A DNA stretch of 16,397 bases. Source: an uncultured Rickettsiales bacterium (GTDB lineage Bacteria > Pseudomonadota > Alphaproteobacteria > Rickettsiales > UBA1997). Under the pieces are notes generated by a model. That model ran no database searches. It was not told where the DNA came from and worked only from the letters and a program-made list of their open reading frames with translations. The stretch spans positions 1 to 16,397 of the forward strand of contig CAKVGI010000019.1 in the NCBI GenBank assembly GCA_934747265.1, read 5' to 3'. The position numbers and the translations under genes are program-made. This document shows positions 7,314 to 14,110 of the stretch, in pieces (position 1 is the stretch's first letter; the number at the start of each line of letters is the position of its first letter).

Positions 7314-8261
7314 ATGAAAGTTTCTTTTATCGGTTCTGGCGGAGTAGCTTGTACAACAGCATTTGCTTTAAGCTTTAAAGATTTTTTTAATGAAATGGTT
7401 ATGCTGGATATAAATCCAAACATTGCAAAAGGAAAAGCTATTGATTTACAACAAAGTTTTATTCTAAATCATAAAAATATCAATATTGTTGGAACTAGTG
7501 ATTATAAACTTATTGAAGGAAGCGATGTTATAGTTATAACAGCTGGCAGTGCAAAGGCTGGCGCTGACAGAGAAGCTTTATTGCAGATAAACAAAAAAAT
7601 TATAACAGAAGTTGCAAATAATTTAAAAAAATATATAAAAAATGATAACAACCAACCATTTATTGTTTTATTAACAAATCCACTTGACTCAATTTTAAAA
7701 ACATTTATTGACGTTGGTAATTTCAATAAGAAAAAAACAATAGGTTCTGGAAATTGGCTAGATACAGCTAGATTTAAATATTATTTAGCTAAAAAATTAA
7801 ATATTAATTTTAGTGATATAGAAACTTTTGTGATAGGACAACATGGTAAAAAAATGGTATATTTACTTAGCCAAACAAAAATTAAAAATGAATCATTGTC
7901 CAATTATTTAAAAAAGCAAAATATAGATATTAAAGAAATTTATAATGTATGTAATCAATCAACATTGGGTGGTGCCGAGATAATAGATTTAATAAAATTT
8001 GGCGGAACATATTATGGTCCGGCTAATTCAATCGTTGAATTAATAGATGCTTATATCAACAATACCAAAGGTTTATTTTCATCATCTATATATTGTAATG
8101 GCGAATATGATATTCATGATTGTTGTCTTGGATTACCAGTAATATTAGGAGAAAATGGAGTACAAGAAATTAAAACGTTAAATATAAGTGATGAAGAGAA
8201 AATACAATTGAAATCGGCTTATGATTTTGTAAAAGAATTGAATAATATAGAAATAAAATAA
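7314..8261 (+). CDS. Malate/lactate dehydrogenase-family protein with altered specificity loop
   Basis: This NAD-dependent 2-hydroxyacid dehydrogenase has 315 residues, the usual length. The Rossmann glycine motif GSGGVA (7-12) and D32 at the end of the second strand indicate NAD. Catalytic residues are present: R86, N122 in TNPLD, D150 and R153 in LDTARF, H177 in GQHGKK. NPLD and the C-terminal half (GGAEIIDLIKFGGTYYGPA) resemble malate dehydrogenase, while IGSGNWLDTARF resembles lactate-type enzymes. The specificity loop reads TAGSAKAGADR (76-86) and is one residue shorter than the TAGxPRKPGMSR of bacterial Mdh; the Arg that picks oxaloacetate (Gln in LDH) has no counterpart. It could still be the organism's Mdh or act on another 2-oxoacid. 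A weak TTGATT/TATATA promoter lies at 7259-7288. The next gene starts 26 bases after the stop. Confidence 0.82.
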   Translation: MKVSFIGSGGVACTTAFALSFKDFFNEMVMLDINPNIAKGKAIDLQQSFILNHKNINIVGTSDYKLIEGSDVIVITAGSAKAGADREALLQINKKIITEVANNLKKYIKNDNNQPFIVLLTNPLDSILKTFIDVGNFNKKKTIGSGNWLDTARFKYYLAKKLNINFSDIETFVIGQHGKKMVYLLSQTKIKNESLSNYLKKQNIDIKEIYNVCNQSTLGGAEIIDLIKFGGTYYGPANSIVELIDAYINNTKGLFSSSIYCNGEYDIHDCCLGLPVILGENGVQEIKTLNISDEEKIQLKSAYDFVKELNNIEIK

Positions 8262-8287
8262 TTTTATTAATAAGTATAATAGAGCAA

Positions 8288-8896
8288 ATGAATAGTTATA
8301 GTTATAAAAGTAGACCAAAAATAAATCCTAAAATTATATTTAATTATTTATTACCTGACACAAAAAAAGCGTTGATAATAGGAAATAATAATTCAGATAT
8401 TATAGAAATTTTAAAACAAAAAAGAATAGCCTTTTCTGAAAATAGAAATATTGAAGAAAAACAATTAATAGAATATTTGGAAACTTTACAAAATAAGGAA
8501 TTTAGCGTAATTATTTTAAATCTAGAACTTTGTAATTACCATAGAATTAATACAATATTAAAATTATTGGTTGATAAAAGCAATTATTCTATAATCAGAT
8601 TTAGAAATCATAATGTAAATACTCTAAAAGTTTCAAAAAAGAAAAGAATTAAAAAATTAATAAACAGATATAAAATAAATATAATTAAAAAATTTTATGG
8701 TAAAAAAAATTATATATGCAAGAGCTTTTTGTTTAGTCATATAGCTTATTATACGATATATTTTATAACAAGAGATACTGTTCATTTAAACTACGAAGTA
8801 TCTTTTATAGAAAAAATAAAAAACCTCCTTTTATCATTAAAAAAGGAATCAATCAGATTAATAATAAGGAAGAAAAATTGCTATGGAAAAAAATAG
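8288..8896 (+). CDS. Hypothetical protein, possibly a degenerate MetW-like methyltransferase relative
   Basis: I do not recognise this 202-residue protein with confidence. Its order of segments recalls MetW: ALIIGNNNSDIIEIL (28-42) stands where MetW has its VLDLGCGxGxLL SAM site, and VIILNLELCNY (74-84) then SIIRFRNHN (101-109) stand where MetW has VILSQTLQ and IVSFPNF. The glycine/acidic SAM motif is lost (GNNNS). The C-terminal half is rich in Lys, Arg and Tyr, with a hydrophobic patch at about 148-160. It sits 26 bases after the dehydrogenase, and its last 14 bases overlap the esterase start, so the three are probably one operon. Catalysis is unlikely if the MetW resemblance is real. That resemblance is remote, and no metX is in the window. 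Confidence 0.6.
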   Translation: MNSYSYKSRPKINPKIIFNYLLPDTKKALIIGNNNSDIIEILKQKRIAFSENRNIEEKQLIEYLETLQNKEFSVIILNLELCNYHRINTILKLLVDKSNYSIIRFRNHNVNTLKVSKKKRIKKLINRYKINIIKKFYGKKNYICKSFLFSHIAYYTIYFITRDTVHLNYEVSFIEKIKNLLLSLKKESIRLIIRKKNCYGKK

Positions 8897-9536
8897 TTTA
8901 GATTTTGTAGAAATAAAACCAGATGTGGTAAATAATATTTTTATTCTTTTACATGGATATGGATCAAATAATGAAGATTTTTTAAGCCTTGGTGAACATT
9001 TTAGGGATTTATTGCCAAATACAGCAATAATAGCAGTTAATGCGCCATGGAGATCCGATGTTGGCACTGGCTATCAGTGGTTTTCTTTAAAAACAATGAA
9101 TTTATTTTCAATTCTAAAAGAAATAAAAATTTCCAATAATTTACTTAATAATTTTATAAATACACAGCTAAAAAGATTTGGATTGGAAGAAAAAAATCTT
9201 TTACTTGGCGGTTTCTCACAAGGAGCCATGTTAAGTTTATATAATGGTTTAAGAAGAGAAAAAGCTCCATTTGGAATTTTATCATTTTCTGGAATGGTTC
9301 CAGACACAATGGATAGTTTAAAGAAAGAACTAAAATCAAAACCAAACGTTCTATTAATACATGGTACCGCCGATAAAACTGTTCCATACAATAGTCTTGA
9401 AAAAGCTGAGTATTTATTGCGAGAATTTGATGTACCATATGAGTCTTATTCAATTCAAGATATGGGACATACAATTAATGATGAAGCAATAGAAGATGCA
9501 AGAGAATTTATTAAAAAAATATGTAATCAGATATAA
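8883..9536 (+). CDS. Carboxylesterase/phospholipase-family alpha/beta hydrolase
   Basis: This belongs to the small bacterial carboxylesterase family (Abhydrolase_2, acyl-protein-thioesterase-like), which hydrolyses short esters, lysophospholipids or thioesters. The 217 residues match the family. ILLHGYGSNNEDF (21-33) forms the oxyanion region. The catalytic triad is visible: S112 in GFSQG (110-114), D164 in HGTADKTVP (160-168) and H196 in MGHTI (194-198). APWR (54-57) and GYQWF (63-67) are also typical. No signal peptide or membrane anchor is seen, so it is probably cytosolic. The ATG at 8883 lies inside the end of the preceding gene (14-base overlap), which suggests translational coupling. 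The substrate is unknown. Confidence 0.9.
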   Translation: MEKNSLDFVEIKPDVVNNIFILLHGYGSNNEDFLSLGEHFRDLLPNTAIIAVNAPWRSDVGTGYQWFSLKTMNLFSILKEIKISNNLLNNFINTQLKRFGLEEKNLLLGGFSQGAMLSLYNGLRREKAPFGILSFSGMVPDTMDSLKKELKSKPNVLLIHGTADKTVPYNSLEKAEYLLREFDVPYESYSIQDMGHTINDEAIEDAREFIKKICNQI

Positions 9537-9606
9537 TTTTAATAGAATTTGATAATTTTATAAATATATTGTTTTACTTATAGCCTATTTATAAGAATTT
9601 ATTTTT

Positions 9607-9612
9607 TATAAT
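9607..9612 (+). promoter_or_regulatory. Possible -10 element before the small ORF and barrel gene
   Basis: A perfect TATAAT lies about 30 bases before the small ORF's ATG. No good -35 is found at the right distance, so this is only a candidate for where the 9640-10688 unit starts. Confidence 0.25.
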
Positions 9613-9639
9613 AAAGATTATGTGATAACTCTCATAAGG

Positions 9640-9744
9640 ATGAAGAAAACAAAATTAACAATTATAAATGATTTATTAAAATATCTTGAAAAATACATTG
9701 TTATTTTTATACTTTTCTTAACAATATTTTTAAATAGTTTATGA
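9640..9744 (+). CDS. Putative 34-aa membrane peptide overlapping the outer-membrane protein start
   Basis: The frame encodes MKKTKLTIINDLLKYLEK followed by a strongly hydrophobic stretch (YIVIFILFLTIFL, 19-31) and ends NSL. It would be a single-pass inner-membrane microprotein. Its TGA overlaps the next gene's ATG as ATGA (9741-9744), the usual mark of translational coupling, and the barrel gene has no clear Shine-Dalgarno of its own. AAGG sits directly against the ATG, too close for a normal ribosome site. An in-frame GTG at 9622 would give 40 residues. It could be a coupling or leader peptide, or a chance frame in AT-rich DNA. I see no homology. Confidence 0.4.
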   Translation: MKKTKLTIINDLLKYLEKYIVIFILFLTIFLNSL

Positions 9745-10688
9745 TAAAGAAGTGTCTTATTATTTTTTTTGTATGTTTGATAAATAATGCTTTTGCTGCC
9801 ATTAGATTGACTACACCATCCGATATAGAAACAAAGAAATTAAATAAAGAACAAAGAGATAGATTTCAAAATATTCAATATAAAGAATCTGTTGGAATGC
9901 CTAACCAATATAAAGGAAAACTAAAATATACAAAAGGGAAAGAAGAAGTTAAATTAAGAGATGTTGGTTTTGTTATGGGTGTTGGCGGTAGATATTCTAT
10001 AACTGATGATATAACACTAAATTCTGATATTAGTCCTGAATCTAGCTACACTTACTTCAATCAAACAAATACTTGGGAAATGAAGAATAACTTTAATTTT
10101 TTTGTTTCTGGCGGATTGTATTGGAGAAATGGTATCAGAATAGAACTTGAATATTCTCAAATGACTCTTGAAACGAATAATTACGGTAGAAATTTTAGAA
10201 ATTATGGAAGCAGTTCTATTATTTTTAATCAGTATTTGCAAAAAACTGGCATTCTCACAGAAGATTCAACTGGTTCTATGTTAACAAGCAATATGTTGCC
10301 AGTAATTGAATTAAATGTAAAAACTTATATGCTTAATTTCATACTTGAAAAAACAAATATTAATTCAAAAATAAGACCATATCTTGGATTTGGTGCTGGT
10401 ATAGTTAATGGAAATATTGATACACTAGAAAATGATGGATCATCTACGGTACTTGGTGCGCAAGCTATGGTTGGATTATCATACTTAATAGATGATGGAC
10501 ATGCTGTTATGTATCTTGGTTATAGAGCTTTATTTGTTCAGGATATGGAACAAACATTTACAAGAGTAGTTGATGCGTCTAGTTTTAATGGAACTACTTA
10601 TTTTAATCCATTATTTGTAAAATCAAAAGAAAAATATAATTTTCCAAATATTCACAATATAGATCTTGGTATTAGATTCTTCTTTTAA
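9741..10688 (+). CDS. Outer-membrane beta-barrel surface protein
   Basis: This is a 315-residue outer-membrane protein. Residues 1-19 form a signal peptide (MIKKCLIIFFVCLINNAFA, cut before AIRL), followed by a hydrophilic stretch to about 65. A barrel with alternating strands comes next: VGFVMGVGGRYS (76-87), GGLYWRNGIRIELEYSQM, MLNFILEK, RPYLGFGAGI, GAQAMVGLSYLI and AVMYLGYRALF. It ends NIDLGIRFFF with a terminal Phe, the BAM recognition feature. The pattern fits the 8-stranded OMP_b-brl / Surface_Ag group, which includes Rickettsiales antigens such as P44/Msp2 and OMP-1; I cannot place it within that group. Long loops (after about 92 and about 150) could be surface-exposed. Its start codon overlaps the small ORF upstream. 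Confidence 0.82.
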   Translation: MIKKCLIIFFVCLINNAFAAIRLTTPSDIETKKLNKEQRDRFQNIQYKESVGMPNQYKGKLKYTKGKEEVKLRDVGFVMGVGGRYSITDDITLNSDISPESSYTYFNQTNTWEMKNNFNFFVSGGLYWRNGIRIELEYSQMTLETNNYGRNFRNYGSSSIIFNQYLQKTGILTEDSTGSMLTSNMLPVIELNVKTYMLNFILEKTNINSKIRPYLGFGAGIVNGNIDTLENDGSSTVLGAQAMVGLSYLIDDGHAVMYLGYRALFVQDMEQTFTRVVDASSFNGTTYFNPLFVKSKEKYNFPNIHNIDLGIRFFF

Positions 10689-10753
10689 TTATTATACTTC
10701 CTTTATTGTTTAGATTAATATAATTGTTGCAATATAGTACAAAAATAGTAGAT

Positions 10754-11101
10754 ATGGATAATAAAAATAATTTTTCAATAAATGATTTAGCGAGAATAAG
10801 AAAAATTATAAATTTAATAATTAATGTTTTAGAGGATAATATTAAAAATTTTTCAGATAGTAATTCAATACTTGAAGGCAATAAGGAATTAATTAACTTT
10901 TTAATTGGTAGTAAAGACAATGTAGTTTCTATTATTACAAAATTAACAAACCTTTTGGTTAAAGTAATACCACTTGAAGAAAAAATTAATAATAGTGATA
11001 ACAATATAAAAGATGACGAAAAACTAACCAATGAAGATATAGAAATATTAGAAAGATATATAGATAAATGTAATTTTCTTTTTAATAAAAATAATAAATA
11101 A
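10754..11101 (+). CDS. Small helical hypothetical protein (115 aa)
   Basis: The family is not recognised. The ATG at 10754 (MDNKNNFSINDLARIRKI) is preferred over a TTG ten codons earlier that would overlap a TATAAT at 10719-10724. The protein is acidic and almost entirely helical, with heptad-like hydrophobic spacing in RIRKIINLIINVLEDNIKNF and SIITKLTNLLVKVIPLEEKI, a low-complexity Asn/Asp linker and a final helix ending NKNNK. It is probably a cytosolic small coiled or helical-bundle protein. No signal peptide, Cys or His cluster is seen. It stands between the barrel gene and the convergent EF-hand gene, and its stop codon runs into a terminator hairpin. Confidence 0.65.
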   Translation: MDNKNNFSINDLARIRKIINLIINVLEDNIKNFSDSNSILEGNKELINFLIGSKDNVVSIITKLTNLLVKVIPLEEKINNSDNNIKDDEKLTNEDIEILERYIDKCNFLFNKNNK

Positions 11102-11127
11102 TGCCTTTTTCAATTTAAAAAAGGCAT
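11101..11127. terminator. Bidirectional terminator between convergent genes
   Basis: ATGCCTTTTT (11101-11110) pairs perfectly with 11118-11127 around a 7-base loop. The arm begins at the last base of the upstream stop codon. It stands between the convergent small hypothetical and EF-hand genes; A/T-rich arms after the GGC/GCC core give U-rich ends in both directions. Confidence 0.7.
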
Positions 11128-11169
11128 AAGTCATTTATTAATTAATTAAATATATTTGTCAAAAGCTAA

Positions 11170-11748
11170 TTATTTTATTTCCATCTTGTATTTTTCTTTA
11201 ACTCTACCACCATTTCCTTTCTTATTGGCTTTAAATTTAAAGTCCATAGCTTCATTGTATTCTTCTTTGGTTATTTTGCCATCACCATTTTTATCCATTT
11301 TAGCAAATTCAACTTCTCTCCTTAATTCATGTTCCTCTTCGGTTATTTTTCCATCTTTATTAAAATCCCACAAATCAAATTCTTTTTCTTTAAAATTAAC
11401 ATTGCAACCATCTTCTTTTTTACATGCATCTAAAAATTCACCTTTGAGGACATAAGATGAATTTTCCTTATCTATCATTTTCCAACCTCTATCATGATAT
11501 TTTATATATGCTTTTTCTGTTAAATATCCTTTGCCATCTTTATCCATTTCTTCAAATTTAATTTTATATCCTTCAATTTGCTTACCATCATGCTTTTCTT
11601 TCATCATTTCTCTCTTCATCTTTTTATTAGCGTTTTCTTTCATTTCAGTTATTTCTTTTACTTCTTTTGGATTTTGTACTTCTTTTGCATTAACACTAAG
11701 TGCTAGCAATAGAGATGAAATAGTTAAAACATAGAATCTACTAGACAT
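11170..11748 (-). CDS. Secreted/periplasmic EF-hand calcium-binding protein
   Basis: This 192-residue calcium-binding protein has a signal peptide (MSSRFYVLTISSLLLALSVNA, cut near 21). A Lys/Glu/Met-rich linker (22-60) is followed by EF-hand loops at 69-80 (DKDGKGYLTEKA), 128-139 (DFNKDGKITEEE) and 152-163 (DKNGDGKITKEE). A fourth, degenerate loop at 93-104 (DKENSSYVLKGE) lacks ligands. The two Cys at 109 and 114 could form a disulfide in the periplasm. The spacing suggests two EF pairs, one half-dead. Partners are unknown; the family is usually a calcium buffer or a regulator of envelope proteins. The ATG at 11746-11748 starts the signal peptide, with TAGG nearby as a poor ribosome site. A nested hairpin lies upstream. 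Confidence 0.88.
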   Translation of the reverse strand: MSSRFYVLTISSLLLALSVNAKEVQNPKEVKEITEMKENANKKMKREMMKEKHDGKQIEGYKIKFEEMDKDGKGYLTEKAYIKYHDRGWKMIDKENSSYVLKGEFLDACKKEDGCNVNFKEKEFDLWDFNKDGKITEEEHELRREVEFAKMDKNGDGKITKEEYNEAMDFKFKANKKGNGGRVKEKYKMEIK

Positions 11749-11775
11749 ATAATTACCTATATTTTTATTGATAAA

Positions 11776-11807
11776 TATGCAAAATTCAAATATGAATTAC
11801 TTGCATA
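11776..11807. promoter_or_regulatory. Nested inverted repeat upstream of the EF-hand gene
   Basis: TATGCAA (11776-11782) pairs with TTGCATA (11801-11807), and just inside AATTCA (11783-11788) pairs with TGAATT (11793-11798) around an AATA loop, with a 2-base bulge. It lies 28 bases before the EF-hand ATG and 69 bases after the GtrA stop on the same strand. It could be a 5'-UTR hairpin, an operator, or the terminator of the operon ending at 11877. Confidence 0.4.
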
Positions 11808-11876
11808 CTAAATTATATTTGCTATATCTTAAAAGTAAAGAAATATTTTAATTATATACTAATAGTTGTTGTATTT

Positions 11877-12329
11877 TTAAATTTCATTTTGTTTATTTTT
11901 TCCATGAAAAGCAAAATATTTTAGCCATAAGTATGTATTTATTGATACAATAATTACCGAAAAGATTTGCGATATATAAGGATTTATATTTAATATTTTT
12001 GTAAAGAAAGCCAATAATAATGTGTTAAAAAAATAACTTATACTCCAAGTCAAAAAACATTTTGGATATTCTTTTAAATAATTACCTTTTGTGTTAAACA
12101 CATATATTTTATGAGTGAGAAAATTATGAAAGGATGATATAATAAATGAATAAAATAATGCTAATTGTGGGCTTTTCTCATTTATAGACCACAAGATTAA
12201 AGCATAAATACCATAAGAGATTACGGTATTATAACCACCAACCAATACAAATCTAATTTTTTGCGGAAATTTCATCCAAAAATTAAATACTATTAAATAT
12301 AGCTGTATTATTTTATTTATTATTTTCAT
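11877..12329 (-). CDS. GtrA-like membrane protein, putative polyprenyl-linked sugar flippase
   Basis: GtrA-family proteins are four-helix inner-membrane proteins thought to flip polyprenyl-phosphate sugars to the periplasmic face. This 150-residue protein has the family start KIRFVLVGGYNTVISYGIYALIL (24-46), then helices at about 55-75, 90-110 and 115-138. FHNFLTHKIYVF (67-78) corresponds to the typical FxxxrxwvF element. It is the last gene of the four-gene operon and overlaps the deacetylase gene by 17 bases, so translation is probably coupled. Its neighbours (GT2 synthase, deacetylase, PMT transferase) supply the steps before and after flipping, which supports the flippase role. Confidence 0.85.
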   Translation of the reverse strand: MKIINKIIQLYLIVFNFWMKFPQKIRFVLVGGYNTVISYGIYALILWSINEKSPQLALFYSFIISSFHNFLTHKIYVFNTKGNYLKEYPKCFLTWSISYFFNTLLLAFFTKILNINPYISQIFSVIIVSINTYLWLKYFAFHGKNKQNEI

Positions 12330-13146
12330 ATATGCTTTCCAGTATTGTTTTATCCATTGCCATTGCCATTTCTTTAATTCTATTTTGTGATACTATATTT
12401 TTATCAAATACATCATTATATTTATCAATTCCTTCAATATTTGGATGTATCATAATTTCCAAATTTTTGTATCCTTGCGGAACTTTAATATTTTTTACTG
12501 TATCTTTAAACATTTTACCAGTATACAATATACTAAAAAAATACGTATCCGTTTTATAAAAATTAATATAATAAAAAAATTTTAAAACAAAATACTTAAT
12601 AATTCCGCCATCAAACAAAAACGAATAATCTTTATTGTATTTCAATGTATAAAAAATATTTTCATTTATAATTCTAACCCTTGGTATATTATATTCCTTC
12701 AAAAACTGTTTAACTACATTAAATATTGCTGGTATCATATGAACATGTCTATGCCCATCTATATGTGATAATTTAATATTTAATGCTTTATATTTTTCTA
12801 TTTGTGCTTTTATTTCAATTTTAATTTGTTTCTTAAATTTTATTGGATGTATCAGAGATAACAAAAAAAGATTTATAAAACCATTTTTAAATTTACCATT
12901 TTTGTCTACTAATAAATTAATATCCTTTGGGTTTGATACAGGATATTCATTTGTTAAATTTAAATGCAATCCTAAATCAATATCAGTATTATACAAAAAA
13001 TCTTTACTTTCATCATTTAATTTCAGTACATTTATCATAATACTGGTACTATTTATAATACCATTTTTACTACCTTTTATAATAGTTATATTGGTTCCTT
13101 TACTTATACCAAAATCATCAGCATTAATTATTATCTTTTTCAACAT
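12313..13146 (-). CDS. YdjC-family carbohydrate deacetylase (NaxD/HpnK/ChbG-like)
   Basis: YdjC-family enzymes remove N-acetyl groups from sugars with a metal ion. The 277 residues carry the signature NADDFG (8-13), LHLNLT (60-65) and DGHRHVHMIP (130-139), so the metal ligands (D11, H61, H132) and catalytic candidates are intact; IMIHP near residue 242 is also typical. In Francisella, NaxD of this family deacetylates undecaprenyl-phosphate-GalNAc before lipid A modification; HpnK acts in hopanoid synthesis and ChbG on chitobiose. The position between a Dpm1-like GT2 and a GtrA flippase, next to an ArnT-like transferase, favours the NaxD-like role. It overlaps both neighbours (23 and 17 bases). 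Confidence 0.88.
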   Translation of the reverse strand: MLKKIIINADDFGISKGTNITIIKGSKNGIINSTSIMINVLKLNDESKDFLYNTDIDLGLHLNLTNEYPVSNPKDINLLVDKNGKFKNGFINLFLLSLIHPIKFKKQIKIEIKAQIEKYKALNIKLSHIDGHRHVHMIPAIFNVVKQFLKEYNIPRVRIINENIFYTLKYNKDYSFLFDGGIIKYFVLKFFYYINFYKTDTYFFSILYTGKMFKDTVKNIKVPQGYKNLEIMIHPNIEGIDKYNDVFDKNIVSQNRIKEMAMAMDKTILESIYENNK

Positions 13147-14107
13147 TTTCTTTTTTTATTCTATGTTTCTTTTCTATTATATCGGCAAAATATAATGGCC
13201 TATCCTTAACTTCCATGTGTATTTTACCTATATATTCTCCAATAATACCTAATACAATCAGTTGTATTGCTCCTATAAAAGTAATAGCACACACAATCGT
13301 TGCATATCCCGGTGTTGGTTTTGATAAAATAAATCTTTCAAAAAATACATAAGTTCCAAAAAGTAAAGAAATTACAGCAACAAATATACCCAAAAATATA
13401 GATAATTTAAGTGGTCTAGTTGAGAATTGAGTTATTGCATTTATGGCCAATTTTAAACTTTTAAAAAAATTATATTTTGATTGACCAGAAAACCTTTCAG
13501 GAGCAGAAAATTCAATAATTTCAACATTTTCCGATGGCATTACTAAACTCAATAGTCCTCTAAACATTCTATCTTTTTCTTTAAAATTCTTTAAAAAATC
13601 AATATATTTTCTATCAATTAACCTAAAATCAGGCGTTTTCTCTGGTATTTTTACATCTGACAAAAAATTCAGAATTTTATAAAACAAACATGCGCAAAAT
13701 TTATATATTTTAGAAGTATCAGCATTATCAATTCTTTTTGTTAAAACTATATCAGCACCATTATTCTGCCATCTTTTTATCATTTCAGCAATATAAAATG
13801 GTGGATGTTGTAAATCAGAATCCATAAAAATTACAGCATCGCCCTTCGCATTATCCATACCAGCAGTCATAGCAATTTCATGTCCATAATTTCTATTAAA
13901 ATTTACAATTCTTATCCGTTCATCTTTATCTTGTAGTTTTTTAATTTTCTTTAATGTATTGTCTTTACTCCCATCATTTACAAAAATAATTTCAAAGTTT
14001 ATATTCAATACATTTTTAATTGTCTTAATTATTTCTTGATATAATTTATCAATATTGCCTTCTTCATTATAAGCTGAAATAACTAAACTCACTAATTTTT
14101 GTTTCAT
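13124..14107 (-). CDS. ArnC/Dpm1-like GT2 polyprenyl-phosphate glycosyltransferase
   Basis: This enzyme should attach a sugar from a nucleotide donor to polyprenyl phosphate on the cytosolic face. The 327 residues begin with a GT-A fold: VSLVISAYNEEGNI (6-19), VNDGSKDNT (43-51), GHEIAMTAGMDNAKGD (75-90) and the metal-binding DSDLQHPP (96-103). ERFSGQSKYNFFKSLKLAINAI leads into two C-terminal membrane helices (about 230-255 and 268-292), the layout of ArnC, GtrB and Francisella FlmF2. The start is 3 bases after the stop of the PMT gene, and the end overlaps the deacetylase by 23 bases. The sugar is unknown; a GalNAc- or GlcNAc-type donor would fit the deacetylase next door. Confidence 0.9.
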   Translation of the reverse strand: MKQKLVSLVISAYNEEGNIDKLYQEIIKTIKNVLNINFEIIFVNDGSKDNTLKKIKKLQDKDERIRIVNFNRNYGHEIAMTAGMDNAKGDAVIFMDSDLQHPPFYIAEMIKRWQNNGADIVLTKRIDNADTSKIYKFCACLFYKILNFLSDVKIPEKTPDFRLIDRKYIDFLKNFKEKDRMFRGLLSLVMPSENVEIIEFSAPERFSGQSKYNFFKSLKLAINAITQFSTRPLKLSIFLGIFVAVISLLFGTYVFFERFILSKPTPGYATIVCAITFIGAIQLIVLGIIGEYIGKIHMEVKDRPLYFADIIEKKHRIKKENVEKDNN

Positions 14108-14110
14108 GTT

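Noticed and set aside
9154..9474. Long minus-strand frames (105-106 codons) opposite the esterase
   Set aside because: They are antisense shadows of a gene with an intact catalytic triad and have no family features.
10724..10753. TTG start giving ten extra residues to the small helical protein
   Set aside because: The TTG overlaps a TATAAT sequence and the added residues are not protein-like; the ATG at 10754 gives a clean N-terminus.
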